NCBI RefSeq assembly: GCF_036289385.1
Contig: NZ_JAYFFH010000001.1
Span: 248,001-312,000, forward strand
DNA length: 64,000 nucleotides
Source of the DNA: Anaerofustis butyriciformans
GTDB taxonomy: Bacteria > Bacillota > Clostridia > Eubacteriales > Anaerofustaceae
Direction of reading: 5' to 3'
Of this stretch, positions 8,301-17,004 are shown one piece after another. Below the pieces are notes generated by a model. It worked only from the letters and a program-made list of their open reading frames with translations. It did not search any database and had not been told where the DNA came from. Made by a program: the position numbers and the translations under genes. The stretch's first letter is position 1. Each line of letters opens with the position of its first letter.

Positions 8301-10390
8301 TGGCTAAAGCAGAAACCATAAAAAGAACCTATAAGAACATAAAAGGAGTGGATTTTTCAAGGGAGGCAAGAAACGTTAGCGACAATCGCTCTCCAATGAT
8401 GGTAAATATGTGGAAAGATTATCTTGATGATTCTCAGTGTGTGGTTACAAGAGAAGGTTATAAGTTAATCGCCGATTTTTCTTCCTTAATAGATAATGAT
8501 TTAAACAAGAGAATATACGGTATACATATCTATACGACTCTTTCGGATAATCTTGCATTAGTGCATATAGGAAAATTTTTATATCTATATAAAGAGTTTC
8601 CTAGTCAAATAAATTTAGAAAACACTGTTTTACTTTCGGATAAAATGAACGAATGTAAGTCAATGAGTTTTATGTATAACGAAAAATTATACATAAATGA
8701 CGGATTAACTTATTACAGATTTGACGGAGAAAAACTTATTGAAGTAGCTAATAAAGAAAGGATAAACGAACAGGTTCTTAAAATTGACAGTGAAAATTCT
8801 GAAAGTAGTTTTGATATTCCTTTCATCCCTACAACTTCAATTTCAAGACTTCCGGACGGAGGGGGAGAAAGTTATCAAGGAGTAAATGTTCTTACGGGCT
8901 TTAGAAAAAATTCTTTTAGCGGAGATAATAAAACAAAAATTTATGCTCTTGATACTACGGACCTTACAAATAGCGATATTAAATATCTAAAGGTATGGAT
9001 AAATGATACTTATATTGATTTAAAAAACGGAACAAGTCTTACCTATGATGTGAAAGATTCTGAAAGTGGTGAAGTAACTACAAAGACCGATACATTTAAA
9101 TTAGCAGAAGACGGAATTGACATAAAAAAAGGAACAATAACCTTTAATGTAGCCCCTCCAATGGCTGCAACTCTCGGTCAGGATAATGTAGTGATAATGT
9201 TTTATAAAGAAGTGGACGGGTACGCTGACAGAATAAACAATTGTAAAATTAATGCGGTTTTTGATAACAGAGTATTTTTCAGCGGTAGTAAAACATATAA
9301 AAATGGACTTTTTTACAGCGAACTAAACGACCCTGAATACATCTCTGACCTTAATTATTATCAGGATGGAAGTGATAATGAAGATATAACTTCTATTACA
9401 GTTGCAGGTAATGTTCTTTGGGTATTTAAGGAATCAAAAGAGGGCGGCAATAATTTGTTTTATCATAAGCCTGACACAGAGCAGATAACAATAACAAATA
9501 CTTTAGGTAAATCGGAAACAAAATACTATAAAACTTATCCCGTAAAACAGGGCAAAAGCAGTTTTGGAAGTTTTGGATGCAGCATTAACTTTAAAGATGA
9601 CGTATGTTTTTTAACAAAAGAAGGAATGTATGGGCTTAAATATTCAGACTTAAACAGCGATATTTATGCTTCGGACTTTGTATGCGAAAGGTCCAGCCTT
9701 GTTAATCCTAAAATGACAAATGAAGATAAATACCTTGATGCATCTATGGATATATACAAAGGGTATTTATGTATTCTTATAAACGGAAATATGTATCTTG
9801 CAGACAGCAGAAAGACTTTTGAAGTAAATAAAGGTTATGAGTATGAGTGGTTTTATTTTGAAGGGCTTAGAGTATTTGATGAACAAAGAAACGAATATAA
9901 GGGTATATATCTAAAATCTTTTGACAATAAACTTTATTTTGCAACTGACGGAGGGCATATATGTGTATTTGATGAAACATTGTATAAGGACAACGAAGAA
10001 AATATGGAAAACTATATTTTATTAAAATCCGATAATTTTTCAGATATAAACCATTTAAAGACAACTTCCAAAAGAGGTGGAATAGCAAAGTTTAAAGTAA
10101 TGGGAAATTCCAGTGTGGGTATATATATAAGAACCAACAAAAGCAAAGAATATAAATATATAACAACATATAAAAATGCCGGATTTTCATTTATAGATTT
10201 AGATTTTAGGACAGTAAGTTTTTTAATAGATCAAGATAACAACTATGGTGTAATAAAAACGAAACAAAAGAAATTTAACGAACTTCAAATAAAACTAAAA
10301 GGTGAAACAATTGACAAAAAAGAATCGAGACCTTTCGGATTTTTCTCTTTCACATTGGAAGGTTACAAAGGAAACTATATTAAAAGGTAG
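8300..10390 (+). CDS. Large phage tail/stabilisation protein (podovirus-like)
   Basis: The protein has 696 residues. The start contains KGVDFSREARNVSDNRSPM followed by ...TREGYKLI; a G-V-D-x-S...R-S-P-x-x-x-N-M pattern then R-x-G-Y is typical of P22 gp10-like tail stabilisation proteins of short-tailed phages. The rest is predicted beta-rich, with many short Y/F-containing strands, like a propeller or tail-hub structure. It is the largest gene of the block and sits right after the connector. No tape-measure gene is present, which agrees with a short tail. I am confident it is a structural protein and less sure of the exact role. Confidence 0.65.
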   Translation: MAKAETIKRTYKNIKGVDFSREARNVSDNRSPMMVNMWKDYLDDSQCVVTREGYKLIADFSSLIDNDLNKRIYGIHIYTTLSDNLALVHIGKFLYLYKEFPSQINLENTVLLSDKMNECKSMSFMYNEKLYINDGLTYYRFDGEKLIEVANKERINEQVLKIDSENSESSFDIPFIPTTSISRLPDGGGESYQGVNVLTGFRKNSFSGDNKTKIYALDTTDLTNSDIKYLKVWINDTYIDLKNGTSLTYDVKDSESGEVTTKTDTFKLAEDGIDIKKGTITFNVAPPMAATLGQDNVVIMFYKEVDGYADRINNCKINAVFDNRVFFSGSKTYKNGLFYSELNDPEYISDLNYYQDGSDNEDITSITVAGNVLWVFKESKEGGNNLFYHKPDTEQITITNTLGKSETKYYKTYPVKQGKSSFGSFGCSINFKDDVCFLTKEGMYGLKYSDLNSDIYASDFVCERSSLVNPKMTNEDKYLDASMDIYKGYLCILINGNMYLADSRKTFEVNKGYEYEWFYFEGLRVFDEQRNEYKGIYLKSFDNKLYFATDGGHICVFDETLYKDNEENMENYILLKSDNFSDINHLKTTSKRGGIAKFKVMGNSSVGIYIRTNKSKEYKYITTYKNAGFSFIDLDFRTVSFLIDQDNNYGVIKTKQKKFNELQIKLKGETIDKKESRPFGFFSFTLEGYKGNYIKR

Positions 10391-10401
10391 GTGAATGGTT
10401 G

Positions 10402-10788
10402 ATGGATAAACTGATTGGATTTGATGAAGATGTAAGAAATATAGAGCCTCTTGGAGATACACCGATGATTTCCGGTGAGGAGTTAAGACAGGCTTTTGAT
10501 AAAGCTGGTGTAGACATAAAAGAGTATTTAAACTCAGTTTTACTTCCTAAAGTAAATGATGAAATTATAAAAGGAATTGATGAAAATACTTCGGCTATTG
10601 ATAAAATAAGCAATAATTTGGTTAATATAAATGATTCAGCAGAAAAAAGTTATCCTAAAATATACTTAGGTGAAAGTGCTGCTTTCCCTTTAAAGACCTC
10701 CCCAAAAATTATTTTTTCAAAGACTGTTCCTACAACTTCAAACTACGGAGCTAATCTTCCAATTGGTTCTATTGTGTTTATATATTAG
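10402..10788 (+). CDS. Small phage virion protein, unknown
   Basis: The protein has 128 residues from the ATG at 10402, with GGTGA about eight bases upstream; a TTG three bases earlier is possible. The N-terminal half is charged and helical (SGEELRQAFDKAGVDIKEYL), while the C-terminus is short and beta-like (IGSIVFIY). Such a helical trunk with a short beta end occurs in tail-fibre attachment proteins and chaperones. It lies nine bases before the next gene. No family was recognised. Confidence 0.5.
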   Translation: MDKLIGFDEDVRNIEPLGDTPMISGEELRQAFDKAGVDIKEYLNSVLLPKVNDEIIKGIDENTSAIDKISNNLVNINDSAEKSYPKIYLGESAAFPLKTSPKIIFSKTVPTTSNYGANLPIGSIVFIY

Positions 10789-10797
10789 AGGTAAAAT

Positions 10798-11628
10798 ATG
10801 GCAAGCAGCGGAAAAGTAACTGGAAAATATTCTAACAATAATGACGTTTATATATCTTTGGAATGGTCAGTAAAAAGTCAAGATAAAGAAGCAAATAAAA
10901 CTGTAATACACTGTGAATTATGGCTGAGGGGAAGTGATAGTTACAGACACTGGAACTTTTATGACCATATAAGCTATATAACAGTAGACGGAGTAAAGAA
11001 AACAAATACTAAAACGAATTTTGATACTTACAAAAATCCATGTAAACTTATGAGTGCTGATTTTACTATAAAACACAGCTCAAACGGTGCAGGGGATTTT
11101 AGTGTAAGTGCTAAGCATTATAGCGGTGTTGCAATTGGGACGGCGACAATTAGTTCAAAAAACTTTACTCTTCCTTCAATAAAGAGAATATCGGTTTTAA
11201 ACTCATTAAGTATAGTAAATGAATATAAGGGGATTAAGGCGAGTTATACAAAATATAATTCTTCTTTTAGTGATACATTAGTTATAAAATGCAAGACATT
11301 TACAAAGAGCGTAAGTAATTATAAAAGCGGGAATACCGTATCTTTTACAAGCAGTGAACTTGCTAAACTTGAAGATATTTTAGGGGAAGATAAGACTATA
11401 ACATTTACTTGTTATTTAAAGACTTACAGCGGTTCAACTTTTATTGGAAATAGTAATTCTCTATCTAAAAGCGGAACTCTTACTTTTAATCAGGGACCTA
11501 AAGTATATATAAAAGTGAGTTCTTCTAATATAGCGAAAGTTAAAAGTGTTTACATAAAACCCTCATCAATTTACAAGGTTAAAAGTTCGTATTTAAAAAC
11601 TTCATCAAGCAGTATAGTAAAAAGTTAA
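10798..11628 (+). CDS. Phage structural protein, beta-rich (fibre/Ig-like)
   Basis: The protein has 276 residues. The first about 120 look like a beta-sandwich (alternating strands, YISLEWSVKSQ, then THR/SER-rich strands) similar in style to DUF859-type phage tail proteins. The last 45 residues repeat a K-V-x-S-x-Y-x-K-x-S-S motif (YIKPSSIYKVKSSYLKTSS), as in the C-terminal tails of minor virion proteins. No enzymatic residues are evident. It is co-directional with the other tail genes, with GAGGT before the ATG. The role is inferred from context. Confidence 0.55.
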   Translation: MASSGKVTGKYSNNNDVYISLEWSVKSQDKEANKTVIHCELWLRGSDSYRHWNFYDHISYITVDGVKKTNTKTNFDTYKNPCKLMSADFTIKHSSNGAGDFSVSAKHYSGVAIGTATISSKNFTLPSIKRISVLNSLSIVNEYKGIKASYTKYNSSFSDTLVIKCKTFTKSVSNYKSGNTVSFTSSELAKLEDILGEDKTITFTCYLKTYSGSTFIGNSNSLSKSGTLTFNQGPKVYIKVSSSNIAKVKSVYIKPSSIYKVKSSYLKTSSSSIVKS

Positions 11629-11647
11629 TATAAAAAGGAGGTAAATT

Positions 11648-12220
11648 ATGGCAAGCAATCCATATAGTGGTTTAAGTTCGTATGCGAATAAGTATTATAA
11701 AAATACTAATGATGCTGTAAATAATTATTATAATTCGGCAAAAACAAACATAACGAATGATACTAATCAACAAGTAAAAGAATATCAGCAAAAGAAAGTA
11801 CAAGCAGACAAAGATGCATTCCGTGATGCAAGAGCTGCAAATGCTGATTACTTAAAAAGCATTAATCCCTATGGATACAATGCAGAAAAACAGGCAAGCG
11901 CCGGTCTTGGCGGAAGCGGTTTTTCCGAAAGCAGTAAAAGTGCAAACTTTACAACCGCACAAAACAGAATATCACAGGCAAGAACAACGGCAGAACAGGC
12001 AAAAATGAATTTTGACAATCAAATTGCTCAAGCATATAATACAAAAAACTCTAAACTTGCAGAACTTGCATATAATACTATGAATACAAGAAATAAAGCT
12101 TTAGATACTCTGCTTAGTAAAAAACTAAGTATTGCTTCAGGATTAAAAGATTGGTATTTGGGAAAAGGAAATTTGGATTTAAACAGAGAAGAATTCAAAT
12201 TCAGAAAATCCCAAGCATAA
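11648..12220 (+). CDS. Helical Ala/Asn/Gln-rich virion protein, possible ejection protein
   Basis: The protein has 190 residues with a perfect AAAGGAGG upstream. It is nearly all predicted helix, rich in A, N, Q, K and Y, with a glycine-rich break (GLGGSGFSES) at mid-length. It resembles the internal or ejection proteins of podoviruses in composition, and equally a helical tail-fibre trunk. There are no catalytic motifs. It is followed 12 bases later by a short protein in the same operon. The function is uncertain. Confidence 0.45.
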   Translation: MASNPYSGLSSYANKYYKNTNDAVNNYYNSAKTNITNDTNQQVKEYQQKKVQADKDAFRDARAANADYLKSINPYGYNAEKQASAGLGGSGFSESSKSANFTTAQNRISQARTTAEQAKMNFDNQIAQAYNTKNSKLAELAYNTMNTRNKALDTLLSKKLSIASGLKDWYLGKGNLDLNREEFKFRKSQA

Positions 12221-12232
12221 TAAGGAGGCATT

Positions 12233-12562
12233 ATGCAGATAAAATATTCAAACAGCGGATATTTATTTTTTAAAGTAAGCGAAAAAAGCATTTTAGATTT
12301 AAGCATTATATCTAAGGTGCTTTTTTCTTTTGGGAAAGGTTCAAGACAGTTAATAAAAGAATATCCGGGAGAAGTAACGTATTTTGAAAAAGAAAGAGGA
12401 TTTCTTGTTCCTTTCACGCAAGAAGACATGACGAGATTTAGAGAAGGTGATGATGTGGAATATGATGTGAAGTTTATTTATAAAACAGGAGACAGTTATT
12501 CTACAAGTATGGGCAATTTTGAAGTTGGGGAAGTTGTAAACAAAAATACTTATAACGTATAG
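12233..12562 (+). CDS. Small phage structural protein, unknown
   Basis: The protein has 109 residues and its ATG follows AAGGAGG. It reads as strand-helix-strand, with GEVTYFEKERGFLVPFTQ and a terminal strand GNFEVGEVV. Genes of this size just before collagen-like fibres often encode fibre-attachment or baseplate-like domains. I did not recognise the family. Confidence 0.45.
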   Translation: MQIKYSNSGYLFFKVSEKSILDLSIISKVLFSFGKGSRQLIKEYPGEVTYFEKERGFLVPFTQEDMTRFREGDDVEYDVKFIYKTGDSYSTSMGNFEVGEVVNKNTYNV

Positions 12563-12574
12563 AAAGGAGAAAAT

Positions 12575-13636
12575 ATGGCAGCAGAAATTACTGTTGATAT
12601 TCCTATATTAAAGGGAGAAAAAGGCGACAAGGGTGATACGGGAAGTTTTGATTATACTCACCTTGAAGAGATAGTAGATGAACATCTTAACAATAGGTTT
12701 GAAGATGTAAATGCTAATCTTGAATTAAAGGTTGATAAAGAAGTAGGAAAAAGCCTTGTTGATGACGAATATATAGAAAAGTTAAACAATCTTGAAACGC
12801 TCGATAAAACCGTTATAGAAAAGTTTAATGATAAAGTTGAACAAAAGGACTTTGAAGATAATTTGGTACAAATGGAAAGTCAATTGCAAAACTATATTGA
12901 CGGTAAGCTTGTTACTTCAGGAAGTGGTGATATGCTAAAGCGTATATATGATACTGATGGTGACGGCATAGTTGATAAGGCAGAGAATGCCAATAATGCT
13001 GATAAGGTAAACAACTTAACAGTTGAAACAGCCGTACCACCTGATGCAGTATTTACCGACACGACTTATGAAACTGTTACAACGGAAACTGATGGACTTA
13101 TGAGCTTTTACGATAAAGTAAAACTTAATGGGATTCAAAGTGGAGCTAATTATGTAGAAGTAGTTGATAATCTTGAGAGTGATATGTCTGATAAGGCTTT
13201 AAGTTCTGTACAGGGAAAAGTTTTAAATGAAAATATTAATGTTTTAGAATCAAAAGTAAAAAATTTGGAAGATATAAAAAGAGTTCAGCTTTTTAAAGGT
13301 AGCATATCAAAAGGAATAATTAATTTATCAGATAATGTTACTAACTATAGATTTTTAATGATAGGGTTTAATAAAGCTGAAAGTATCATTCCTTATGCAA
13401 GCTGGGCAGTTGTTCCTGTTTTGTATAAAATAACAGGATATCAAAGTTTTACAAGTTTTTTAAAAAGTGGAGATGAAGAAACAAGGTCTATAACTTCATA
13501 TCTTGGGACAATAGCATATATATCAGAAAATCAACTGGAAGTAAAAGACGAAATTACGAACTTATATCATATTGGTAATGCAGGGCATAGTGGAACATTT
13601 GTATATGAAATTAAAGAAATATGGGGAATAAAATAA
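12575..13636 (+). CDS. Collagen-like phage tail fibre protein 1
   Basis: The protein has 353 residues. It begins with a beta strand (EITVDIPILKG) and three or four collagen-type triplets (GEKGDKGDTGS), then helical coiled-coil segments, then the fibre motif DAVFTDTTYETVTTETDGLMSF and KLNGIQSGAN common in receptor-binding fibres, and a distinct C-terminal knob of about 120 residues. It probably forms a trimeric host-binding fibre. It is paralogous to the next gene: the first about 200 residues are highly similar and the knobs differ. A separate RBS is present (AAAGGAG). Confidence 0.78.
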   Translation: MAAEITVDIPILKGEKGDKGDTGSFDYTHLEEIVDEHLNNRFEDVNANLELKVDKEVGKSLVDDEYIEKLNNLETLDKTVIEKFNDKVEQKDFEDNLVQMESQLQNYIDGKLVTSGSGDMLKRIYDTDGDGIVDKAENANNADKVNNLTVETAVPPDAVFTDTTYETVTTETDGLMSFYDKVKLNGIQSGANYVEVVDNLESDMSDKALSSVQGKVLNENINVLESKVKNLEDIKRVQLFKGSISKGIINLSDNVTNYRFLMIGFNKAESIIPYASWAVVPVLYKITGYQSFTSFLKSGDEETRSITSYLGTIAYISENQLEVKDEITNLYHIGNAGHSGTFVYEIKEIWGIK

Positions 13637-13685
13637 CAAATAATTAAATGATTATAAAAAATATATTATGTAAAGGAGGAATAAA

Positions 13686-14780
13686 ATGGCAATAGAACTA
13701 ATTGTCGAAACTCCTATACTTAAAGGAGAAAAAGGCGACAAAGGAGATACGGGAAGTTTTGATTATACTTACCTTGAAGAAATAGTAGACGAACATCTTG
13801 ATAACAGATTTTCTGATGTAGATGCTAATCTAGATTTAAAAGTTGATAAAGAAATAGGAAAAAGCCTTGTTGATGATGAATACATTGAAAAACTTGATAA
13901 ACTTGAAACACTTGATAAAACAGTTGTAGAAAAGTTTAATGATAAAGTTGAACAAAAGGACTTTGAAGATAATTTGATACAAATGGAAGGTCAGTTGCAA
14001 AACTATATTGATGAACAACTTGTTACTGCCGGAAGTGGTGATATGTTAAAAAGTGTGTATGATACAGACAGTGATGGTGTTGTAGATATTGCACAAAATG
14101 CAAATAATGCTGATACAGTAAACAACTTAACCGTTGAAACAGCAGTACCACCTGATGCGGTGTTTACCGATACGACTTATGAAACTGTGACAACAGAAAT
14201 AAACGGACTTATGAGTTCTGTTGATAAAATTAAATTAAATGGAATTGAAAATGGAGCTAATAATACAGAAATTATTAATAATCTTACAAGTACGGAAATA
14301 GATAAAGCATTAAGTGCTGCACAAGGGAAAAATATCAATGATACTATTACAAGTGTAAAAGAAGAAGTTTTAAATATTCAAAATAATATCACAGAGCTAA
14401 AAAAAATTAAAAGAACATTACTTTTTCAAGGAGCTATAAAAACAGGCGACATCACGTTAACTGACAATATGTATAATTATAGATTTTTATATATTAAAGT
14501 TAGCTCTGGTACAACAGGCTTTACGTACGGCGGGGGAATGTACACAATAATAGACCCGACACTAAATAATTCCAACAATAAAACGCAAGCATTTGTTGGC
14601 TACGAAGTACCTGAAAATGACGATCCAAATACAGTAATCACATACAGCGGTCAGTTTGTCAATAAAAATGAAACTACATTGACTGTGTTTAGCCAAATTG
14701 GAAACGTAACACATAAATCAGGTTCAAATCATACTGGTGGCACTAAATATTATGTTCGAGAAATTTTTGGAATAAGGTAG
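13686..14780 (+). CDS. Collagen-like phage tail fibre protein 2
   Basis: The protein has 364 residues and is a tandem duplicate of the preceding fibre. The N-terminal strand, the GEKGDKGDTGS triplets, coiled-coil trunk, DAVFTDTTYETVTTE and KLNGIENGANNTE segments match. After about residue 200 the C-terminal knob is different (GGGMYTIIDPTLNN region), suggesting a different receptor specificity. It starts after TAAAGGAGG, 49 bases downstream of the first copy. Domain order and length are normal, with no sign of decay. Confidence 0.78.
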   Translation: MAIELIVETPILKGEKGDKGDTGSFDYTYLEEIVDEHLDNRFSDVDANLDLKVDKEIGKSLVDDEYIEKLDKLETLDKTVVEKFNDKVEQKDFEDNLIQMEGQLQNYIDEQLVTAGSGDMLKSVYDTDSDGVVDIAQNANNADTVNNLTVETAVPPDAVFTDTTYETVTTEINGLMSSVDKIKLNGIENGANNTEIINNLTSTEIDKALSAAQGKNINDTITSVKEEVLNIQNNITELKKIKRTLLFQGAIKTGDITLTDNMYNYRFLYIKVSSGTTGFTYGGGMYTIIDPTLNNSNNKTQAFVGYEVPENDDPNTVITYSGQFVNKNETTLTVFSQIGNVTHKSGSNHTGGTKYYVREIFGIR

Positions 14781-14789
14781 GTGGATAGA

Positions 14790-15071
14790 ATGAAGATAAG
14801 TTTAGATGAAAATAAATATATTGTTGCTTATGCAACTGTAGGTGATGTTGAAAACAGTATTGAAGCTAATTTGAGTGTTGAAGATTTTAATAATTTACCA
14901 TGTTTTTTATATAAATTTGAAAATGGAATATTGACACTTGATGAAGAAAAGAAAAAGCAGTGGGAAGACTCTCAAGTTGAACCCGAACCAGAGCCAAGCG
15001 AAAACGATTATGTAACATACGATGAACTGGCAAAGGCTATTAAAGAGGGGGTAAACAGTTATGGAATCTAA
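14790..15071 (+). CDS. Small acidic phage tail protein
   Basis: The protein has 93 residues from the ATG at 14790, with GGTGG six bases upstream; the frame continues to a GTG at 14781. An N-terminal beta-like part (NKYIVAYATVGDVENS) is followed by an acidic linker with a short P-E repeat (VEPEPEPSENDY) and a helix. Proteins of this type follow tail-fibre genes and resemble the small XkdX-like or chaperone-type tail proteins. The role is inferred from context. It overlaps the next gene by 11 bases. Confidence 0.5.
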   Translation: MKISLDENKYIVAYATVGDVENSIEANLSVEDFNNLPCFLYKFENGILTLDEEKKKQWEDSQVEPEPEPSENDYVTYDELAKAIKEGVNSYGI

Positions 15072-15513
15072 AGAATATGTATTAAGCAAAATGCGAGAAG
15101 TTGGATTAAATTCAGCAACATTATTTCAAGAGAAAGCACCGGAAATGAACGGGACACAAATAATTGATAAAGAAGAAAGTATCCCCGATTTTAATCCCGA
15201 ATTACATCAATATTTAAACTGGTTAAAAGGTCAGTGCGTAAGGGATAATGGACAGGTTTGGCAACTTATACAACCATATGACAGTACTACTTACAAAGAC
15301 CACCCCGAAAATTTAAGGGCACAGTGGAGTTTATGTCATACAAAAGATCCGTTAAAAGCAAAACCATATGTTGCACCTATGGGGCAAAGTGGTATGTATA
15401 TGATTGATGAGTGTTGTATTGCTTCTAATGGAAAAGTTTATAAGTCAAAAGTTGATAATAATGTTTGGGAGCCGACAGGGTATCCAACAGGTTGGGAAGA
15501 AGTAACACTTTAA
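15061..15513 (+). CDS. Phage tail protein with carbohydrate-binding-type modules
   Basis: The protein has 150 residues. It contains two copies of a short aromatic module: NGQVWQLIQPYDST...QWSLC and NGKVYKSKVDNNVWEP...GWEEV. This V-Y/W...W-x-P...W arrangement is typical of CBM5/12 (ChiC/ChtBD3)-like modules often found in phage tail proteins, where they bind cell-wall sugars. It overlaps the preceding gene and is the last gene before element E5. It may assist host binding. Confidence is moderate for the module and lower for the precise function. Confidence 0.6.
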   Translation: MESKEYVLSKMREVGLNSATLFQEKAPEMNGTQIIDKEESIPDFNPELHQYLNWLKGQCVRDNGQVWQLIQPYDSTTYKDHPENLRAQWSLCHTKDPLKAKPYVAPMGQSGMYMIDECCIASNGKVYKSKVDNNVWEPTGYPTGWEEVTL

Positions 15514-15699
15514 GGGATTCTCCCTTAACAACCCTTATTTAAGGGGTATTACCCCTTAAGAACCCCACTCTTTTTTTGCTTGTCCAAAAAAAGAGGTAAA
15601 AAGGACACTTCTTGGCGAAGTGCCTTTAACGCTTTTGACGCCTACGTAAAACTCTACCCGAGTTTTACTGGCGGAAAAGCTATCGCTGTCCCGACCTAA
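15511..15699 (+). repeat. Structured intergenic element E5
   Basis: Two GGG(G) hairpins are followed by H1 (CTCTTTTTTTG at 15568-15578 with CAAAAAAAGAG at 15585-15595), H2 (CACTTC/GAAGTG extended by AAGG/CCTT) and H3 (GCTTTT at 15631-15636 with AAAAGC at 15675-15680, inner GTAAAACTC/GAGTTTTAC, loop TACCC). It is the most divergent copy, yet every helix is kept. Confidence 0.85.
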
Positions 15700-15905
15700 T
15701 TATTTTGTTTTATTGTATGGGGTGGGACATTGTTGTTAAATGTAGGTTTTTATTAAATGATTTTTATGTTAGGTTGTGGGGCATCATAATGAAATTAAGG
15801 TTTTACTTTGAATAGATTTATGTCAGGGAATGGAATATTGTTTTGAAATTAAAATCAATACTTTCAATGGGTTTGTAAAAGGTGGTTAAAATAGAGGATG
15901 GTTAG
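15700..15905 (+). repeat. Degenerate 55-bp repeat array T5
   Basis: Three to four decayed units follow E5 (starts near 15718, 15775 and 15826), recognisable by GGGACATTG or GGGGCATCA about 55 bases apart and ending in TTTATGTYAG. No gene is seen. Confidence 0.65.
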
Positions 15906-15935
15906 GTTATAGATACTAATTAAAAAATCGCTTAA

Positions 15936-15962
15936 AAAGGGCTTAATATAAGTCCTTTTTTT
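15936..15962 (+). terminator. Terminator-like hairpin before lysis genes
   Basis: GGGCTTA pairs with TAAGTCC around ATA and is followed by eight T. It ends about 35 bases before the start of the lysis cassette. Confidence 0.75.
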
Positions 15963-15997
15963 TATTATGAAAATTTAAAAAGGAGTGATTTTATGAG

Positions 15998-16276
15998 ATG
16001 ACAGAAGGACAAATAACAATAATTATTGCTCTTATAGGACTGATTATAACCGTGATAATAAATATAAGCAGATTTGCAGGAGCGGTTACAAAAATAGAAA
16101 CATCTTTAAATCATTTGAATGATGTATTAAAGGAATTAAAGGAAGAATTTAAAGACAGTAGAGAAGAAATGGCAATGAAGAGAAAAAGGCTTTGGGAGCA
16201 TAATGAAAAGCAAGACAAGATACTTGATGAACATGAATTAAGAATAATAAAACTTGAAAATAAGGAGGGACATTAG
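15998..16276 (+). CDS. XhlA/BhlA-like holin-associated protein
   Basis: The protein has 92 residues. One N-terminal transmembrane segment (about residues 5-22, rich in I/L) is followed by a charged coiled coil up to the end (EELKEEFKDSREEMA...RIIKLENK). This matches hemolysin XhlA/BhlA-type proteins that act with phage holins to permeabilise the membrane, although those often have the membrane segment at the other end. It overlaps the endolysin GTG start by one base, indicating a lysis operon. Confidence 0.6.
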   Translation: MTEGQITIIIALIGLIITVIINISRFAGAVTKIETSLNHLNDVLKELKEEFKDSREEMAMKRKRLWEHNEKQDKILDEHELRIIKLENKEGH

Positions 16277-17001
16277 TGTTAAGCGTAAAAAATTATCAAT
16301 CTAATTTAAAATACTATTATGGATTTTATACCGGAAGTGTTGACGGAAAAGTCGGAAGTAAAACGACTTCTGCAGTAAAAAGTTATCAAAAATTTAAAGG
16401 ATTAACACAAGACGGAATTTACGGAAGTAAGACTGATAGTGCATTAATTTCAGATATAAAAAATTTACAAACCTTACTTAATAAAAATGGAGCAAAACTT
16501 ACAGTAGACGGAATAATTGGAAATGCGACCGTTTCGGCAATTAAGTCATTCCAAAAGAAGAAAGGTTTATCTCAGGACGGTATTGCGGGAAGTAATACTA
16601 TTAAGGCTTTGAAGAATACATCTTCTTCAAGTTCTTCATCTTCAAAAGTAAATTGGAATAAAGTTAAGTATTTTAAAAAATCAGAGTTTAAATGTCAGTG
16701 CGGGGGAAAATATTGTAACGGATATCCAGCTGAAATGAGCCCAAAACTTATTAATATTTTGGAAGAATTAAGAATTTACTTTGGCAAACCTATAACTATC
16801 ACTTCTGGGCTTAGATGTAAAAAACATAATGCGGCTGTTGGCGGTGTATCAAACTCTATGCACCAATACGGAAAAGCAGTAGATATTTATATTGCAGGAG
16901 TTGATAAGGCGAAAATAAAATCAAAAGCTTATTCTTTGGGGGCAGCTTACAGCTATTATGGTACTTCGAACATGGGTAATGCTGTTCATATTAATGTGTA
17001 A
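16276..17001 (+). CDS. Phage endolysin: two PG-binding domains plus M15 peptidase
   Basis: The protein has 241 residues from a GTG six bases after AAGGAGGG. Two peptidoglycan-binding type 1 repeats (about residues 5-57 and 66-117; DGKVGSKTTSAVKSYQ, DGIIGNATVSAIKSFQ) precede a serine-rich linker and a VanY-like M15A zinc peptidase (about residues 130-241). Zinc ligands are visible as the His and Asp of SMHQYGKAVDI and the His of NAVHINV, and SGLRCKKHN matches the family. It cuts peptide bonds in the cell wall to release phage. Intact. Confidence 0.9.
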   Translation: MLSVKNYQSNLKYYYGFYTGSVDGKVGSKTTSAVKSYQKFKGLTQDGIYGSKTDSALISDIKNLQTLLNKNGAKLTVDGIIGNATVSAIKSFQKKKGLSQDGIAGSNTIKALKNTSSSSSSSSKVNWNKVKYFKKSEFKCQCGGKYCNGYPAEMSPKLINILEELRIYFGKPITITSGLRCKKHNAAVGGVSNSMHQYGKAVDIYIAGVDKAKIKSKAYSLGAAYSYYGTSNMGNAVHINV

Positions 17002-17004
17002 TTT

